From: Zhengitettix transpicula
Taxonomy: Eukaryota; Arthropoda; Insecta; Orthoptera; Tetrigidae
DNA: 64,000 nt
Reading direction: 5' to 3'
NCBI GenBank assembly: GCA_037074705.1
Contig: CM073596.1
Coordinates: forward strand, 27,068,001 to 27,132,000
Shown: positions 45,291 to 58,742 of the stretch, piece after piece
Layout of the letters: every line of letters starts with the position of its first letter
Position numbering within the stretch: the first letter of the stretch is position 1
Made by a program: the position numbers and the translations under genes
Notes under the pieces: model-generated
What the model saw: the letters and a program-made list of their open reading frames with translations, nothing else
What the model was told of the DNA's origin: nothing
The model's database searches: none

Positions 45291-45699
45291 CACCAGTTGA
45301 CTTAAGAAGTTGCTACTGTAGTATAATATTTGAGGAATCGCGCGAAATTAAAATTTTTAAAATTTATGCTTGATATGTTTAATAACTAATGTGTGACACA
45401 GTTTTTTCCTTTCTATTTAACGTTTATGGTGATATGATGGATATAAATAGATATTCTCTACACATATTAAACGGAATATAAATTCATTGAATTGAATTAG
45501 AATTGAATTTTTATAGTTTACTTTGCACAACGACGTTACATGGGAACAATTTATATTCTTCTAGTTATATATATTTTTAAATCGTATTGGAAAACTCAAA
45601 TAGTGAGGTGGGGCTCTTATTCTAAGCCGGACAGTTTCTGCACGTCTTTAAAAACTAGCTAACTAATTTATATCAAACTATATAGTATTAAAAGAATCA

Positions 45700-45775
45700 G
45701 CTGTAAAAATCTTGACCGTACCGGGAATCGAACCGGCTTTGTACGCTATTCCAGTCGACTTCCCATCTTAGTTCT
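45700..45775 (-). mobile_element. tRNA-derived SINE fragment 1
   Basis: The minus strand contains a B-box GGTTCGATTCCCGG, an A-box-like ctaagatggga about 40 bases before it, then a tail word gtcaagatttttacagctgattc that matches fragment 3 (ccgatatttttcatcctgattc). Confidence 0.55.
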
Positions 45776-46339
45776 TTTAATCTTTGCATTGTCTAAGTTA
45801 AATCTCTGTAGTGAACTATTAAATTTATGACTGTTTATAATTAATTATCAATTATTGATTTACGCTTCTGAGAACCTTAAAGTGCATACAGACTCAACTT
45901 ACCTGGAAGTAAGAGCTCATGTTCATACGTATTGTATTTTAAAAATCAAAAGCAGGTATTAATCAAATGTATTATAGATAGGTACCTATAACACCTTGTA
46001 AAGGTATAGGAATTTTTGTTCTTGAAAGTTTTACAGCCAGAACCAATTGTTTTGTTCTAAAAATGTGTTCAGATGTAAAGCAAAAAGATTTTGTTGATTA
46101 CTCGTCAGACTGAAACATTTGTATCTTAGGTGCAGATAACTGAGAGTTAAGTGTAAGATTATTTTCATTAGAAACACGTCGCAACTAGAACACATTCTTC
46201 AGGGCCCAATTTTCGGAAGAATGGATATTACGTGTAAATTGATAAAAGGTGCAATGAGTTAATTCTAGAACAGAAGAAATGCTTTCAATCAATGCTCAGC
46301 TGTGTAGATCATGAAACTGAATTAAAGAAATCCGGATGG

Positions 46340-46400
46340 GAAAATATTTATCGCACCAGGAATCGAATCCGAGACGTACGTCATATCCACGCAAATTTCG
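46340..46400 (-). mobile_element. tRNA-derived SINE fragment 2
   Basis: The minus strand has B-box-like GATTCGATTCCTGG followed by the family tail word gataaatattttcccatccggatttc. The A-box is not preserved. Confidence 0.5.
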
Positions 46401-46504
46401 TAATATTAACTTTTCATTGAAGTTCTAAAATTGGGCCGTGAAGAATTTGATCTAGAAAATTGTTGAGGCACTCATAATAATGGAGATTTCTCGTACCTGG
46501 CTGG

Positions 46505-46605
46505 GAATCAACTCGGATAGCTCAGATGGGAGAGAACCTGCGTACTAAGCAGGGATCCCGAGATCGATTCTCGATCCGGCCGATATTTTTCATCCTGATT
46601 CCTAT
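46505..46605 (+). mobile_element. tRNA-derived SINE fragment 3 with foldable tRNA-like head
   Basis: The plus strand folds as a tRNA-like head at 46513-46579: acceptor TCGGAT/ATCCGG, A-box TAGCTCAGATGGG, anticodon stem CCTGC/GCAGG with a 7-base loop (gtactaa), and B-box GATCGATTCTC. The tail ccgatatttttcatcctgattcc is shared with the two fragments to its left. The loop would place ACT as anticodon, unusual for a working tRNA, and the T stem is imperfect, so a SINE head is more likely than a functional tRNA. Confidence 0.6.
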
Positions 46606-46891
46606 AATTCTCTTTAATGACCTATAGAGCTGAGCTTCGATTCAAAGCAATTATTCTCTTCTTAAATTACTACATATTACAAGATTCTAAGTCAGATTTG
46701 TACTTTTGAGTTCAACTTATTCAGCAAAGTATAGAAACAGGAAGCAATTTAAGGACCACTACATTGAAAATATATAATTAATTTATGTAAAAAAAAATTA
46801 TTCCATTTTTGGAATTTAAACATTGTTAAGAGATGTTCGTCTAAATTGGCACTTTATTTTGGCGATTTATCCTTTAAACCGTTTACTGAGT

Positions 46892-50218
<3,327 letters not shown>

Positions 50219-50226
50219 TTAACTAG

Positions 50227-50266
50227 AACTGAGAGAATGTACGTCATATTTACAGTTCTGAATATA
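50227..50266 (-). promoter_or_regulatory. Candidate core promoter of gene H
   Basis: The minus strand has TATATT (50261-50266) about 35 bases before a TCAGTT initiator (50227-50232), 12 bases from the gene H ATG, with a CRE-like TGACGTACA between. The same TCTCAG could instead be an acceptor, so the call is weak. Confidence 0.25.
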
Positions 50267-50479
50267 ATTAGATTTAACCGCTTAGCAAAAGAAATAAAAA
50301 CATATCTACAGCATTCATAATATTCGTTGTTACTAAAAAATATTTGTAATTATCCTCAAATATAAATTCGTGGAACGTTAACAAAATTCCAGTTTTTTGT
50401 TATTCGGAATAATATAAGCTTTTTCAAGTATTCCAATATAGTTACAAATATTTTTTGGCTTATTCGTACTTTGGTCCTT

Positions 50480-51110
50480 TGCTCTGATTGTAATTCCTGC
50501 TACATTGGGCAAACAAAGAGATCACTTAAGACCCGTATCAAAGAAGATATGTCCATTATCAAACTTCCCATTGACAAACAATCTGCAATCACCAAACACA
50601 TAAATTCGATTGATTGACAAAATCCGATGTTTCACATTAAATCTAACATCACTGTTACAAAATGATAGTATGAAACTAAACAATGGCTATTATTCCTTAT
50701 TGTTACGCTAACCATTGTCCATTGTCGTGACGTTCAGCTTCATTTTCGCTTTGTCTTTGTGTTCGTCACCTGCTTTGTGCGGTGAATCGTTCTTACGGAA
50801 CTTACGTTTTTGAAGCACGTGATTACAGCATCAGGGATTACACAAACGTTGTGTGGTGTTTAATTTAGCATTGATTTTTGTCTGTTATTTTGGGAATTTA
50901 TTTATATATATTTATTTATATTTTGCTATTCCTACCTTGTTTGACCTTTAAAACTTAATTTCCAACCTGTTCCTGATATATTTTAAACCTAATTATTTAT
51001 TTGTGTAGATTTTTATAGCCTGAAGAGGGTTCACGCGAGGACTGAAATATGTTGCAATACAATAATTAATTAATAAAATACATTTGCAATTGTCTGGTGC
51101 TGGATGTTTT
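50480..51110 (+). mobile_element. Penelope-like retroelement 3' fragment (GIY-YIG end and tail)
   Basis: The plus-strand frame reads CSDCNSCYIGQTKRSLKTRI, the Cys-rich GIY-YIG endonuclease motif found at the C-terminus of Penelope-like reverse transcriptases. Downstream, in another frame, is QNDSMKLNNGYYSLLL, matching the end of such proteins. Then comes a non-coding tail with cctgaagagggttcacgcgaggactgaaatatgt (51019-51052), which resembles the Penelope terminal region. Stops and frameshifts show it is inactive; the reverse transcriptase domain is absent (5' truncated). Confidence 0.75.
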
Positions 51111-51305
51111 ATCATTATATTTAATATTTTATTTCCTTACAATTATTTCGAATCCTGTCAATCTAATGTTGCTAATACAGTGAAATCTAGCTCATTAAAA
51201 TATTAAAGTGAACAAGAAAGATAGCCGATACAGACAAAAAAGAAAATATAAATACTATATCGCGTTATTCAGGATAGGTGTATTTTCATTGATTATACTG
51301 ATATT

Positions 51306-51800
51306 TTAGTCAGTTTGTTTAATCGCGTGAGCAATCATGTTTAGCCAACATCAGCAGAAAGTACCGTTTGGTGACAGTCTGGCTGGGGATTATAGCTGTG
51401 CCTCCATCGGGGAGTTTTCCCGTTGAAATTCTCTACGTCAGATTGTGATTGGTTCAAAACAAATTAAATGAACCAATAGAGGAACAGTTGGTTTCACAGT
51501 TCGGGAGAAGTGGATGCCTGGTCAGCCATTCTGACTGGAGAGGTTGCTCTTGGTTTTTCAAGAATTTATCAGCGAGACTCCACCAGACACACCGATCGAT
51601 TACCAGCTGCGAGGGACGTCGCGGTGTTGCTGAGACCCCAGTCCGGTAACCAATATCGCATGTTTCATGGTTGCGTAGAGCATTTGTTACAAAATTCGTT
51701 TCTCGGGCCTAGTTTGCCACAACGTACCTGAGTTTTCATAACTGGCTAGTCGGGGGCAAAGTTTTATAATTGTACATATTTATATCTTTAATAAATTAGC
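51306..51800. other. Unassigned GC-richer block with paired CCAAT words
   Basis: This stretch is clearly richer in G+C than the flanks and carries gattggttca and tgaaccaat about 15 bases apart in opposite orientation. It encodes no recognisable protein. It may be a transposon end, a retroelement leader or a host promoter; the sequence does not decide. Confidence 0.3.
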
Positions 51801-51917
51801 TAAGTATGGAAAGGGCTGTTGTTTTCCCAATGTTCCTTCCTCCTACCGCAGGTAAGCAGTTCTAGGAATAGAACTGTAGGAGACATCCTGCGACTGGTAG
51901 CGAACGGAGTGCCACAG

Positions 51918-52030
51918 TACCATACAACGTTTCTGGGATCCTTTGTGCCTTTCGTCAGGTGCTAATAAGAGCTACGATAAACACAACTGCACTGGTCAGT
52001 TGACAATACTCAAAAGCGATGAAAACGCAA
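51918..52030 (+). repeat. Left arm of inverted repeat around the Penelope fragment
   Basis: It matches the reverse complement of 53106-53219 over about 105 bases with roughly 85-90% identity by eye, the longest exact block being the 22-base region around acaactgcactggtcagttg. Confidence 0.85.
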
Positions 52031-52294
52031 CGACAATGGGAAAACAGAAGGGATCATAGCAATTATTGAGTTTCATAGTGTCTGTTTGTACATTAATAGC
52101 AGTGATGTTTGATTTAATGAGAAGCATCTCTGAAATGAGTTTGGAATTGTTCCTGGTGTTAATGTCTAAAATCTTAGCATTTTGCCAATCAAATGTATGT
52201 TAAGTGGTGATTATATGTTTGGATACTACATATTGTTTATCAGTAGTGTGGTAAGGTCGATTACAGAGACTCCTTTGAAGTGAATTTTTAATTT

Positions 52295-52795
52295 ATTATA
52301 AATTTTACTTGTGTACATTTATTTAAATTTGTGTCAAATATTGCGCCTTTCAGTCATACGCAAAGTGCACACATTTATTTTATCATCTAGAGTGGAAATC
52401 GAACAAACTAAAATTTAAATGGCAATTGAAATCTTTTTTAAAAAAATTGTAAAGGAAGCTAACCGCGGGATTTGCTCAGTAAATAGCAGGCAGCGTCGTC
52501 AGCCGGTTGTCGGGTTCCACTTCGTTGTTGTTCTCAATGGTCATCCGCCAATTCGCCTCTCCGTCCGTCCCGTTACTTTCTGAGATACTCCGTCTTTGCC
52601 CTCCTCTCAGCGACTGATCTCTTCACATCTGGGCTGACCATCCCTTCACTTTCTCCCCGCCGCGTCACGACAAAAATAACGGTGCCTTCTGCTACCTGAC
52701 TTAATAGCATTGTTTACGCGAGCAAATTCTTTTCCGTTGGTGCGCACTTTCTATATGCTGGTGTTAAGCCCAATCATGAAAGAGAGTACGATCAC
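52295..52795. mobile_element. Insert of unknown type inside the Penelope fragment
   Basis: The Penelope reading breaks off at both sides of this stretch and resumes beyond it. The right two thirds are G+C-rich. A minus-strand frame ending MTIENNNEVEPDNRL...IY is open for about 50 codons but unrecognised. No terminal inverted repeats or clear target duplication were seen, so boundaries are approximate. Confidence 0.4.
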
Positions 52796-53105
52796 ACCAC
52801 AGTAGGAAGTTTGATATTCGACATATGTTCTTTGATACGTGTATTAAGGGAACGTTTTGTTTGCCCTATGTAGCAGGAATTGCAATTAGAGCAAGAGATT
52901 TTGTAAACAACACAATGTTTGCTGTAGGTGTCAAGTATGAAAAGGTATTTAGTGGATCTTTAAATGATGGATATTTGATATTCTTTGAATATTTGGACAA
53001 ATTTGTGATGTCAAAAGTTGTAATAAGGGAGTACGAGAAAAAATTTGGCTTCCTCACTGGAGATTAAAATGTTTCGGACAATATTTAAGTTGTGTTGATG
53101 GAACT

Positions 53106-53219
53106 TGCCATTTCGTCGCTTTTGAGTGTTGTCAACTGACCAGTGCAGTTGTGTTTCTCTAGGCTCTTCTTAGCACCTGACGAAAAGCACCAAGTATCCC
53201 AGAAAGGTTGTGTGGTATT
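53106..53219 (-). repeat. Right arm of inverted repeat around the Penelope fragment
   Basis: Reverse-complement partner of 51918-52030. Confidence 0.85.
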
Positions 53220-54013
53220 TATATTACCTTTTTTTTATCTGTATTCGCTATCTTTCGTATTCATTATTTTCAATCAGACGTAAATTTTTTAATTTTAAAT
53301 ATTAAAATTCTTTAAAGAATTTTTTTTCTGGTCCTACAATAAAAATGTTTTTTCGTTGCGCAAAATCTAGTAATATGATTACGGCCATTTATAAATTAGA
53401 TAAACAAAATATTAAAAAATATCTGTAAGTGATGACATTGAATTATTAAAGTAAACATTCTGTATCAAAATATGGTAGGAGATATATTTGTTAGTAATGA
53501 AGAGAAATTTCATACTGATACGAATAATACCATATATTAATTCAAGTAATTAGAAATATATTGTTGAAAATATTACAAAATATTATGAGACAGGCTGTCG
53601 AAATATAATATTTTAATAATTTAACTGAACCTTGTTCACACGTGTATAAACTAAAAATAACAATGTTAACCATGGAGGACCTCCGACAATAATAAATTAT
53701 TGGTGTTTTTTTGTCGACAAAATGTAATAATGCCGTGAGGTTTTATATTTATCCAATCTATAGGTTTATAACAACTTAAGTCTTAAACTTACTTTTGGAA
53801 ACGTTACAAGCAGGCAGCTCGAAGCACTGAACTCTTTTTAACTCCGGAACAGACACAAACAAACCTTACCTTTTATGCAATCCAACGTTAATATTCAAGG
53901 CGATAAGAAACGTAAAATACTCGGCCAGAAGCAGTTCTGAAGATACCGATACAGACACACGAAATTAGGATGGTAATATGTTCACTCACGTACAGTACTT
54001 ATAAGCAGATAAA

Positions 54014-54015
<2 letters not shown>

Positions 54016-54059
<44 letters not shown>

Positions 54060-54063
54060 TATA
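54016..54063. repeat. (AT)n microsatellite with one G interruption
   Basis: Two AT runs separated by gt. Confidence 0.9.
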
Positions 54064-54432
54064 AGAAGAAAAAAGTTCCATATCTTAAAACAAATACCTA
54101 CAACCAATGATGACACATTTGAACACTCTAATTCTGGGAAAACAAGAGCTATATTTAGAAATTAAAGAAGACGCGTCATGAAACTGAAATCGGTTCCTAG
54201 TATATCGAAACATGTATTGAGGTATTTTGAGAATAATTGAAGGTATTTAACTGATATGAGAGCCCTGGAGATGAAATAATACTGAAAATTCATACCAAAA
54301 ATACATTTTAATTTTTCTCCAGCATTATTGTAATGATTTACAAAAATGTCATGTTAATATTAATAATGAGAATTTTAAGCATTATATATTATATATATGT
54401 ATTATTTTTAAGAAATTAAATATTATTATATA

Positions 54433-55243
54433 GGGGCGAGTGGGGCACGTTTCAACTAAAATTCATTTATAATTTTCATTTAAAACTTAATTTAACTAAC
54501 AATATTATAATTTCATATCAATAAATATATGGACTTTTTTATACATAAAGGAGTCTTGTAATAATAATTACAACACGTATAAATACACGACAAAAACATC
54601 TTAGGGCATTTTAATTGTAGTGTTAGTCTACACAAACTTGAAATGGATCATTATTTGCACATGACCAATGATTATTATATTTTTCCGGAAAAGTCGATCA
54701 GTGACTACAGATTCAGATAAATCTCCCTAGGAATTTCTCCAGGTTGAAACGGAATGTTCCCAGAGCATAAAATCCAGAGTTGATGTTAGCAGTTATAATT
54801 GAGGTCCGAAAAGCTTATTGTGCAATAAAGAAATACTGTTGATGTTTGAGGTGGACCAAGCTGGACAGCACTGGGATAAGATATTGCAACGTTCCCCGTT
54901 GCGATTTTTTTTGTATGTATCTTATTGATACTCTCTAATAGAGTCAGATAAAATAATATATAAATACTCCTATGAAACACAATGCCTATAAATGGTTTTA
55001 TTAACAATAACTGTAATAAATTTAAACATAAACTATTTTCAGTAAAAGATACTTACCAGACACAAACTGAGACAAAGAAGTGCAATGATGAAAATATCAA
55101 AAGGAGGAACTACTTTTCGTATCAAACTTGAAGATTTGTGGAAATAGTAGAAGCTGCTACAGTGCGGCAGCACATATTGGGACACTTTTAGATCAAAGAC
55201 CGTCGTTGCAACTTACCCCTGTTGTAACAACCCCTCTATCCCC
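54433..55243. mobile_element. Pogo/Tc-like DNA transposon relic with TA target duplication
   Basis: The left end reads TA/GGGGCGAGTGGGGCACG followed by TTTCAAC. The right end, on the reverse strand, reads TA/GGGGATAGAGGGG followed by GTAAGTTGCAAC after a short spacer. The ends are related inverted repeats, each next to TA. The 811-base interior has no recognisable transposase, so it is a non-autonomous or decayed copy. Confidence 0.55.
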
Positions 55244-55538
55244 TATATATAATATTGAACTAACAAAAGTATTATTTGCCTACTTATTCTATCATAATTA
55301 ACTAATTTAAATTTCTATTTAGGAAAATAGTTCATTGTTTCACAAGTAGATGGTGCATTAGCCATGATTAATTCAAAGCATCAATGACGCCATCTATGTT
55401 AAAAAACGTGAATTATAATTAATGCTCAAGTGGAATTATTATGAACATTGTTGATAGAAGGTAGACGCACACGCTTTTTCCGAATGATTCAGGAGCAAAA
55501 ATAATTATTTTACCTTTTACTACTGTTTCTATAAAGTA

Positions 55539-56272
55539 CTAGCTGGGTGCCCGGCGTAGCCCGTGTACTAATTTATATAAACCCGAAAAAGTATTTAATT
55601 CCATATTAATCTTTAGTCAAGAAGAGATTTATCTAAATCTAAATGTTCCTAGTTCCATACATGCTCCGATAGTGCATTAATTTAACAGCTATAAAATAAA
55701 TTGAATTTTATTGCATCAATCCCAACAAACATACCTCTGAATTTTATTACGAATAGAATATTTAAATATACTCCTCCAGTATTGCAGGTTATAATTGTCC
55801 CTCGGTCTTCAGACATTACGAATGATTAAATTGATGAAATTGTTAGCTAGATGTATAATAGCCGCCATATGCCAGTAATATGGCACGAAAAATAACTTAC
55901 ATTTTCCGCAAGGATCGTAAAGTATTTCGTATTGTTTTTTGTCATTCGATGGAGTATTGCCGGTTATTCAATGAAAATATTTCTGCTGTATTTCATTACG
56001 GAAATAGGAACTATTTCCTTTGTTCGTCCCGTAGTAACGTCTCTCTCTCGCGTGACGTCACGGCAGTAATTTAACACAAAATGATCACATTTTTTTTATT
56101 ATAATTCTTTCGGCCTTTATGCCAGGGTTTTCTAACACCAACAATACCATTTCTCGCGCTTTGAAGAATGTGTGTACCAATTTTTGTTTCAATCTGTTCC
56201 CACGTTTATATTTGCATGGAAATTTACGTAAATAAATACATACAAATCTACAATTCAAATTTATTATTTAGA
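55539..56272 (-). mobile_element. Non-autonomous Helitron, copy 3
   Basis: Read on the minus strand it starts TCTAAATAATAAATTTG after an A and ends ggctacgccgggcacccagCTAG followed by T. It matches the two copies in gene D's intron in both termini and interior (aatgaaataaagcagaaatatt-like and gacgtcacgcgagag words). It is 734 bases, more diverged than the dimer, with no coding capacity. The 65-codon ORF inside it is not a gene. Confidence 0.82.
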
Positions 56273-56469
56273 TAAGCGTGTTACGTAATTTTATTATGTT
56301 TTAATTTATTGAATTTAACCCAATATTCGTACTGACGAATACTTATTATTATGTTATACATTAGAAACGTTTAGTACAGTTTCTGCATTAAATATGAGCG
56401 TGTTTTTAAGATAATATTATATGACACAAGAAATTAACGACTCGTATGACAGACAAAAATATAAATTAA

Positions 56470-56830
56470 TTTTGAACAGTTCACAGATAATTATTATCCT
56501 ATTAATATTATTGTCAAATTAATTAATCTAGGAATTAATTCTGTTTATAATAATAAAAACTTATATCTGTTAAAAAATAATTTTAAAAATTTTACTGCCT
56601 TACTTTACCATGATTGTTTATTAACAAAAAATCAATTTTTTTTAAAAAAACTAAATATCTCTGTAATTTCAAAATACGATAATTCTTTGTTAAAAACATA
56701 AAGAAGTCTTAATACTATGGATTTCCATAATGTTGTTTATCTAATTAGTTGCAGGAAGTGTTATATCGGCCAGACCAAACGATCTTTGTAAACTAGAATT
56801 AAAGTATTTCATTCAATTTTGATACTACTA
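56470..56830 (+). mobile_element. Penelope-like retroelement fragment, third copy
   Basis: The plus strand reads HNVVYLISCRKCYIGQTKRSL then stop, then TRIK, the GIY-YIG motif again. Upstream in frame is SKYDNSLLKT, consistent with the linker before it. It is older than the other two, with internal stops. Confidence 0.65.
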
Positions 56831-58742
56831 TTATTCTAGATCAGTAAAATAATTTTAATAAAAAGTTAATTTCAGAAACGTTACATGTTAAGACCAATAA
56901 ATTTTCTTCAAATGTTAAACAGGACACTTTTCATTTAAACTGTATTTATGATGGCTTATTAAAGAATCCTTGTTAATTTACATTTCTGATGAGCTGTAGC
57001 TTTGGCTATATCACTTCAATCAATTCAAAAATCACGACAGTTGATCGAAATGTCTACAAATTCGTTTGTTTTTTGTCTGTTATACGGGTCATTAATTTTT
57101 ATTCGATAATTTTATATATTTATTTATTGGTATGATGTTTCGGTTTTCAATATTGATAATAGTTACTGTGTTGTAGATACTTTCGTTTTTGTGCGCAGAA
57201 TCAGAAATGCTTGTTCAAAAAAGCTTCTTTATTATAATGACAAGATTCTTAGAGAAAAGTGTCCAGTTGTCAGTAATACTAATCACATTCTTCTATCTTT
57301 CCCTAACATGTTATTTATCTCAGTACACCGTTAAGCACACTAATCTCCATTTTCTGTTCCATATAACATTTCGTACACGTGTCCTCAAACCATGAGTTGT
57401 TGTGAACATGAAGCGATTAATATCTCGACTCCATGTTTATAAGTTCGAAAATAACAAGCTAATTGTTTTAGAGTTCTTTCGTTAACGGCTACTTCAATTT
57501 TTGTGTTTGCGTAGAGAATACATTGAACTATAAAAGAAAGTGATAAATGTTTCAGTGTGGTATTTGTTTTTATAATTATAAGACATCATAAATGTATGTG
57601 TTGATTTATTAAATTAAATGATTCGACACTTAATAATAAAATTCGTAATAAAACTGAAAAGAGGTAGCATTCAAGAACGAATCAAATCACCAAAAGACCA
57701 TTGAAATTTTATAATAAAATAATAAACAATTGAATCATATCAAAATTTAATTACAGGATTTATTTATAAAATTTAATCCAATACATCTTTTTATTACAGC
57801 AAAAATGGGAAATAATTATAATAATCTACATCAATATAGAAGCATTTTATGACTTCAGTTAGGCTCAGCAGCATCTTAGATTCAATTAACGTATTCATTA
57901 AATTTACAGTTAAAGATTTTATCGTTTAACCATTGGCTAGGATTACTTAAACCTTATGATAAAAAAATTATGAAAAGTGCTTCTCACATGGACTAAGTTG
58001 TGATAATTTCTTTAAGACGGCGATAGAAATATTAACCCAATTTAAATTTATTCCGTGTTGTACATAATTCCGAAATATCAAGTCACCTTGATTTGAAAAA
58101 TGTATTATTTTTATTTAACTAAATTTTTTGAAATTATGTGGTTTCAATTTAATCCTAAAGAATTAAAATGGTAAGTATATATATTTATTTATTGGAGACA
58201 GACTTTTTTTGAGGTACGTTGCATTAGATACGTCTAATAGAATAGGAAGAAAATTGGAATCTTTATAAAGAAAACAATATTAACTAGATACTGGGAGATA
58301 CAACGATTTCTCAATTTACTCTCTAGATTCAGTACAGTAAAAGTGATGGCTTCTAATAACCATATGTATCATTACCCGTATAAATTCCTTATGTTGACGA
58401 ATCAGATTCAGTTTCATCTACATGAGAATACGTAGTTCAAGTGATCTAAAGTGGTGAATAGCAGAAATTAGTGAGTATTTTAAACCCTCTTAAGTGTGAT
58501 TTAACGTGGTTGTTCGATCATACATTGTGTTTTTCTTCTTATTTTACTGTACAATTTAAATAGTTCACTACATGTTTATACAAAGAATCCACCAAAAATT
58601 CCAATACCGCCCTTTATCAGGGAGCTACATACTTATTACAGTTTATATAACTTAATAACGAATACGAAGCAACGTGGAATGCTTATAATAATTAAATATA
58701 AATCATTTTCTCCCTATTTTTCATAGTTTTATTAATTATTGA

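Larger units (their letters stand above)
51918..53219 (-). mobile_element. Penelope-like retroelement fragment flanked by inverted repeats, split by an insert
   Basis: On the minus strand, 52800-52955 encodes DTYSKHCVVYKISC then CSNCNSCYIGQTKRSL, the Penelope GIY-YIG motif, close to the copy at 50480. The C-terminal part continues at 52050-52290 (HTFDWQNAKILDIN, MKLNNCYD). Between them, about 52295-52795, is an unrelated GC-richer insert. The whole is bracketed by inverted repeats of about 105 bases (51918-52030 and 53106-53219) that share catacaac...ttctgggat...tttcgtcaggtgcta and acaactgcactggtcagttgac. Penelope elements are known for terminal repeats that can be inverted. Stops and the insert make it inactive. 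Confidence 0.75.

Noticed and set aside
46513..46579. A functional tRNA gene
   Set aside because: The cloverleaf is imperfect, the implied anticodon ACT is atypical, and the head shares its tail with two neighbouring SINE fragments.
52866..53057. Minus-strand 63-codon ORF
   Set aside because: It is an out-of-frame reading of the Penelope fragment; the GIY-YIG motif is in a different frame.
55880..56074. Plus-strand 64-codon ORF
   Set aside because: It lies inside the non-autonomous Helitron copy, antisense to it, with no homologous ORF preserved in the other copies.
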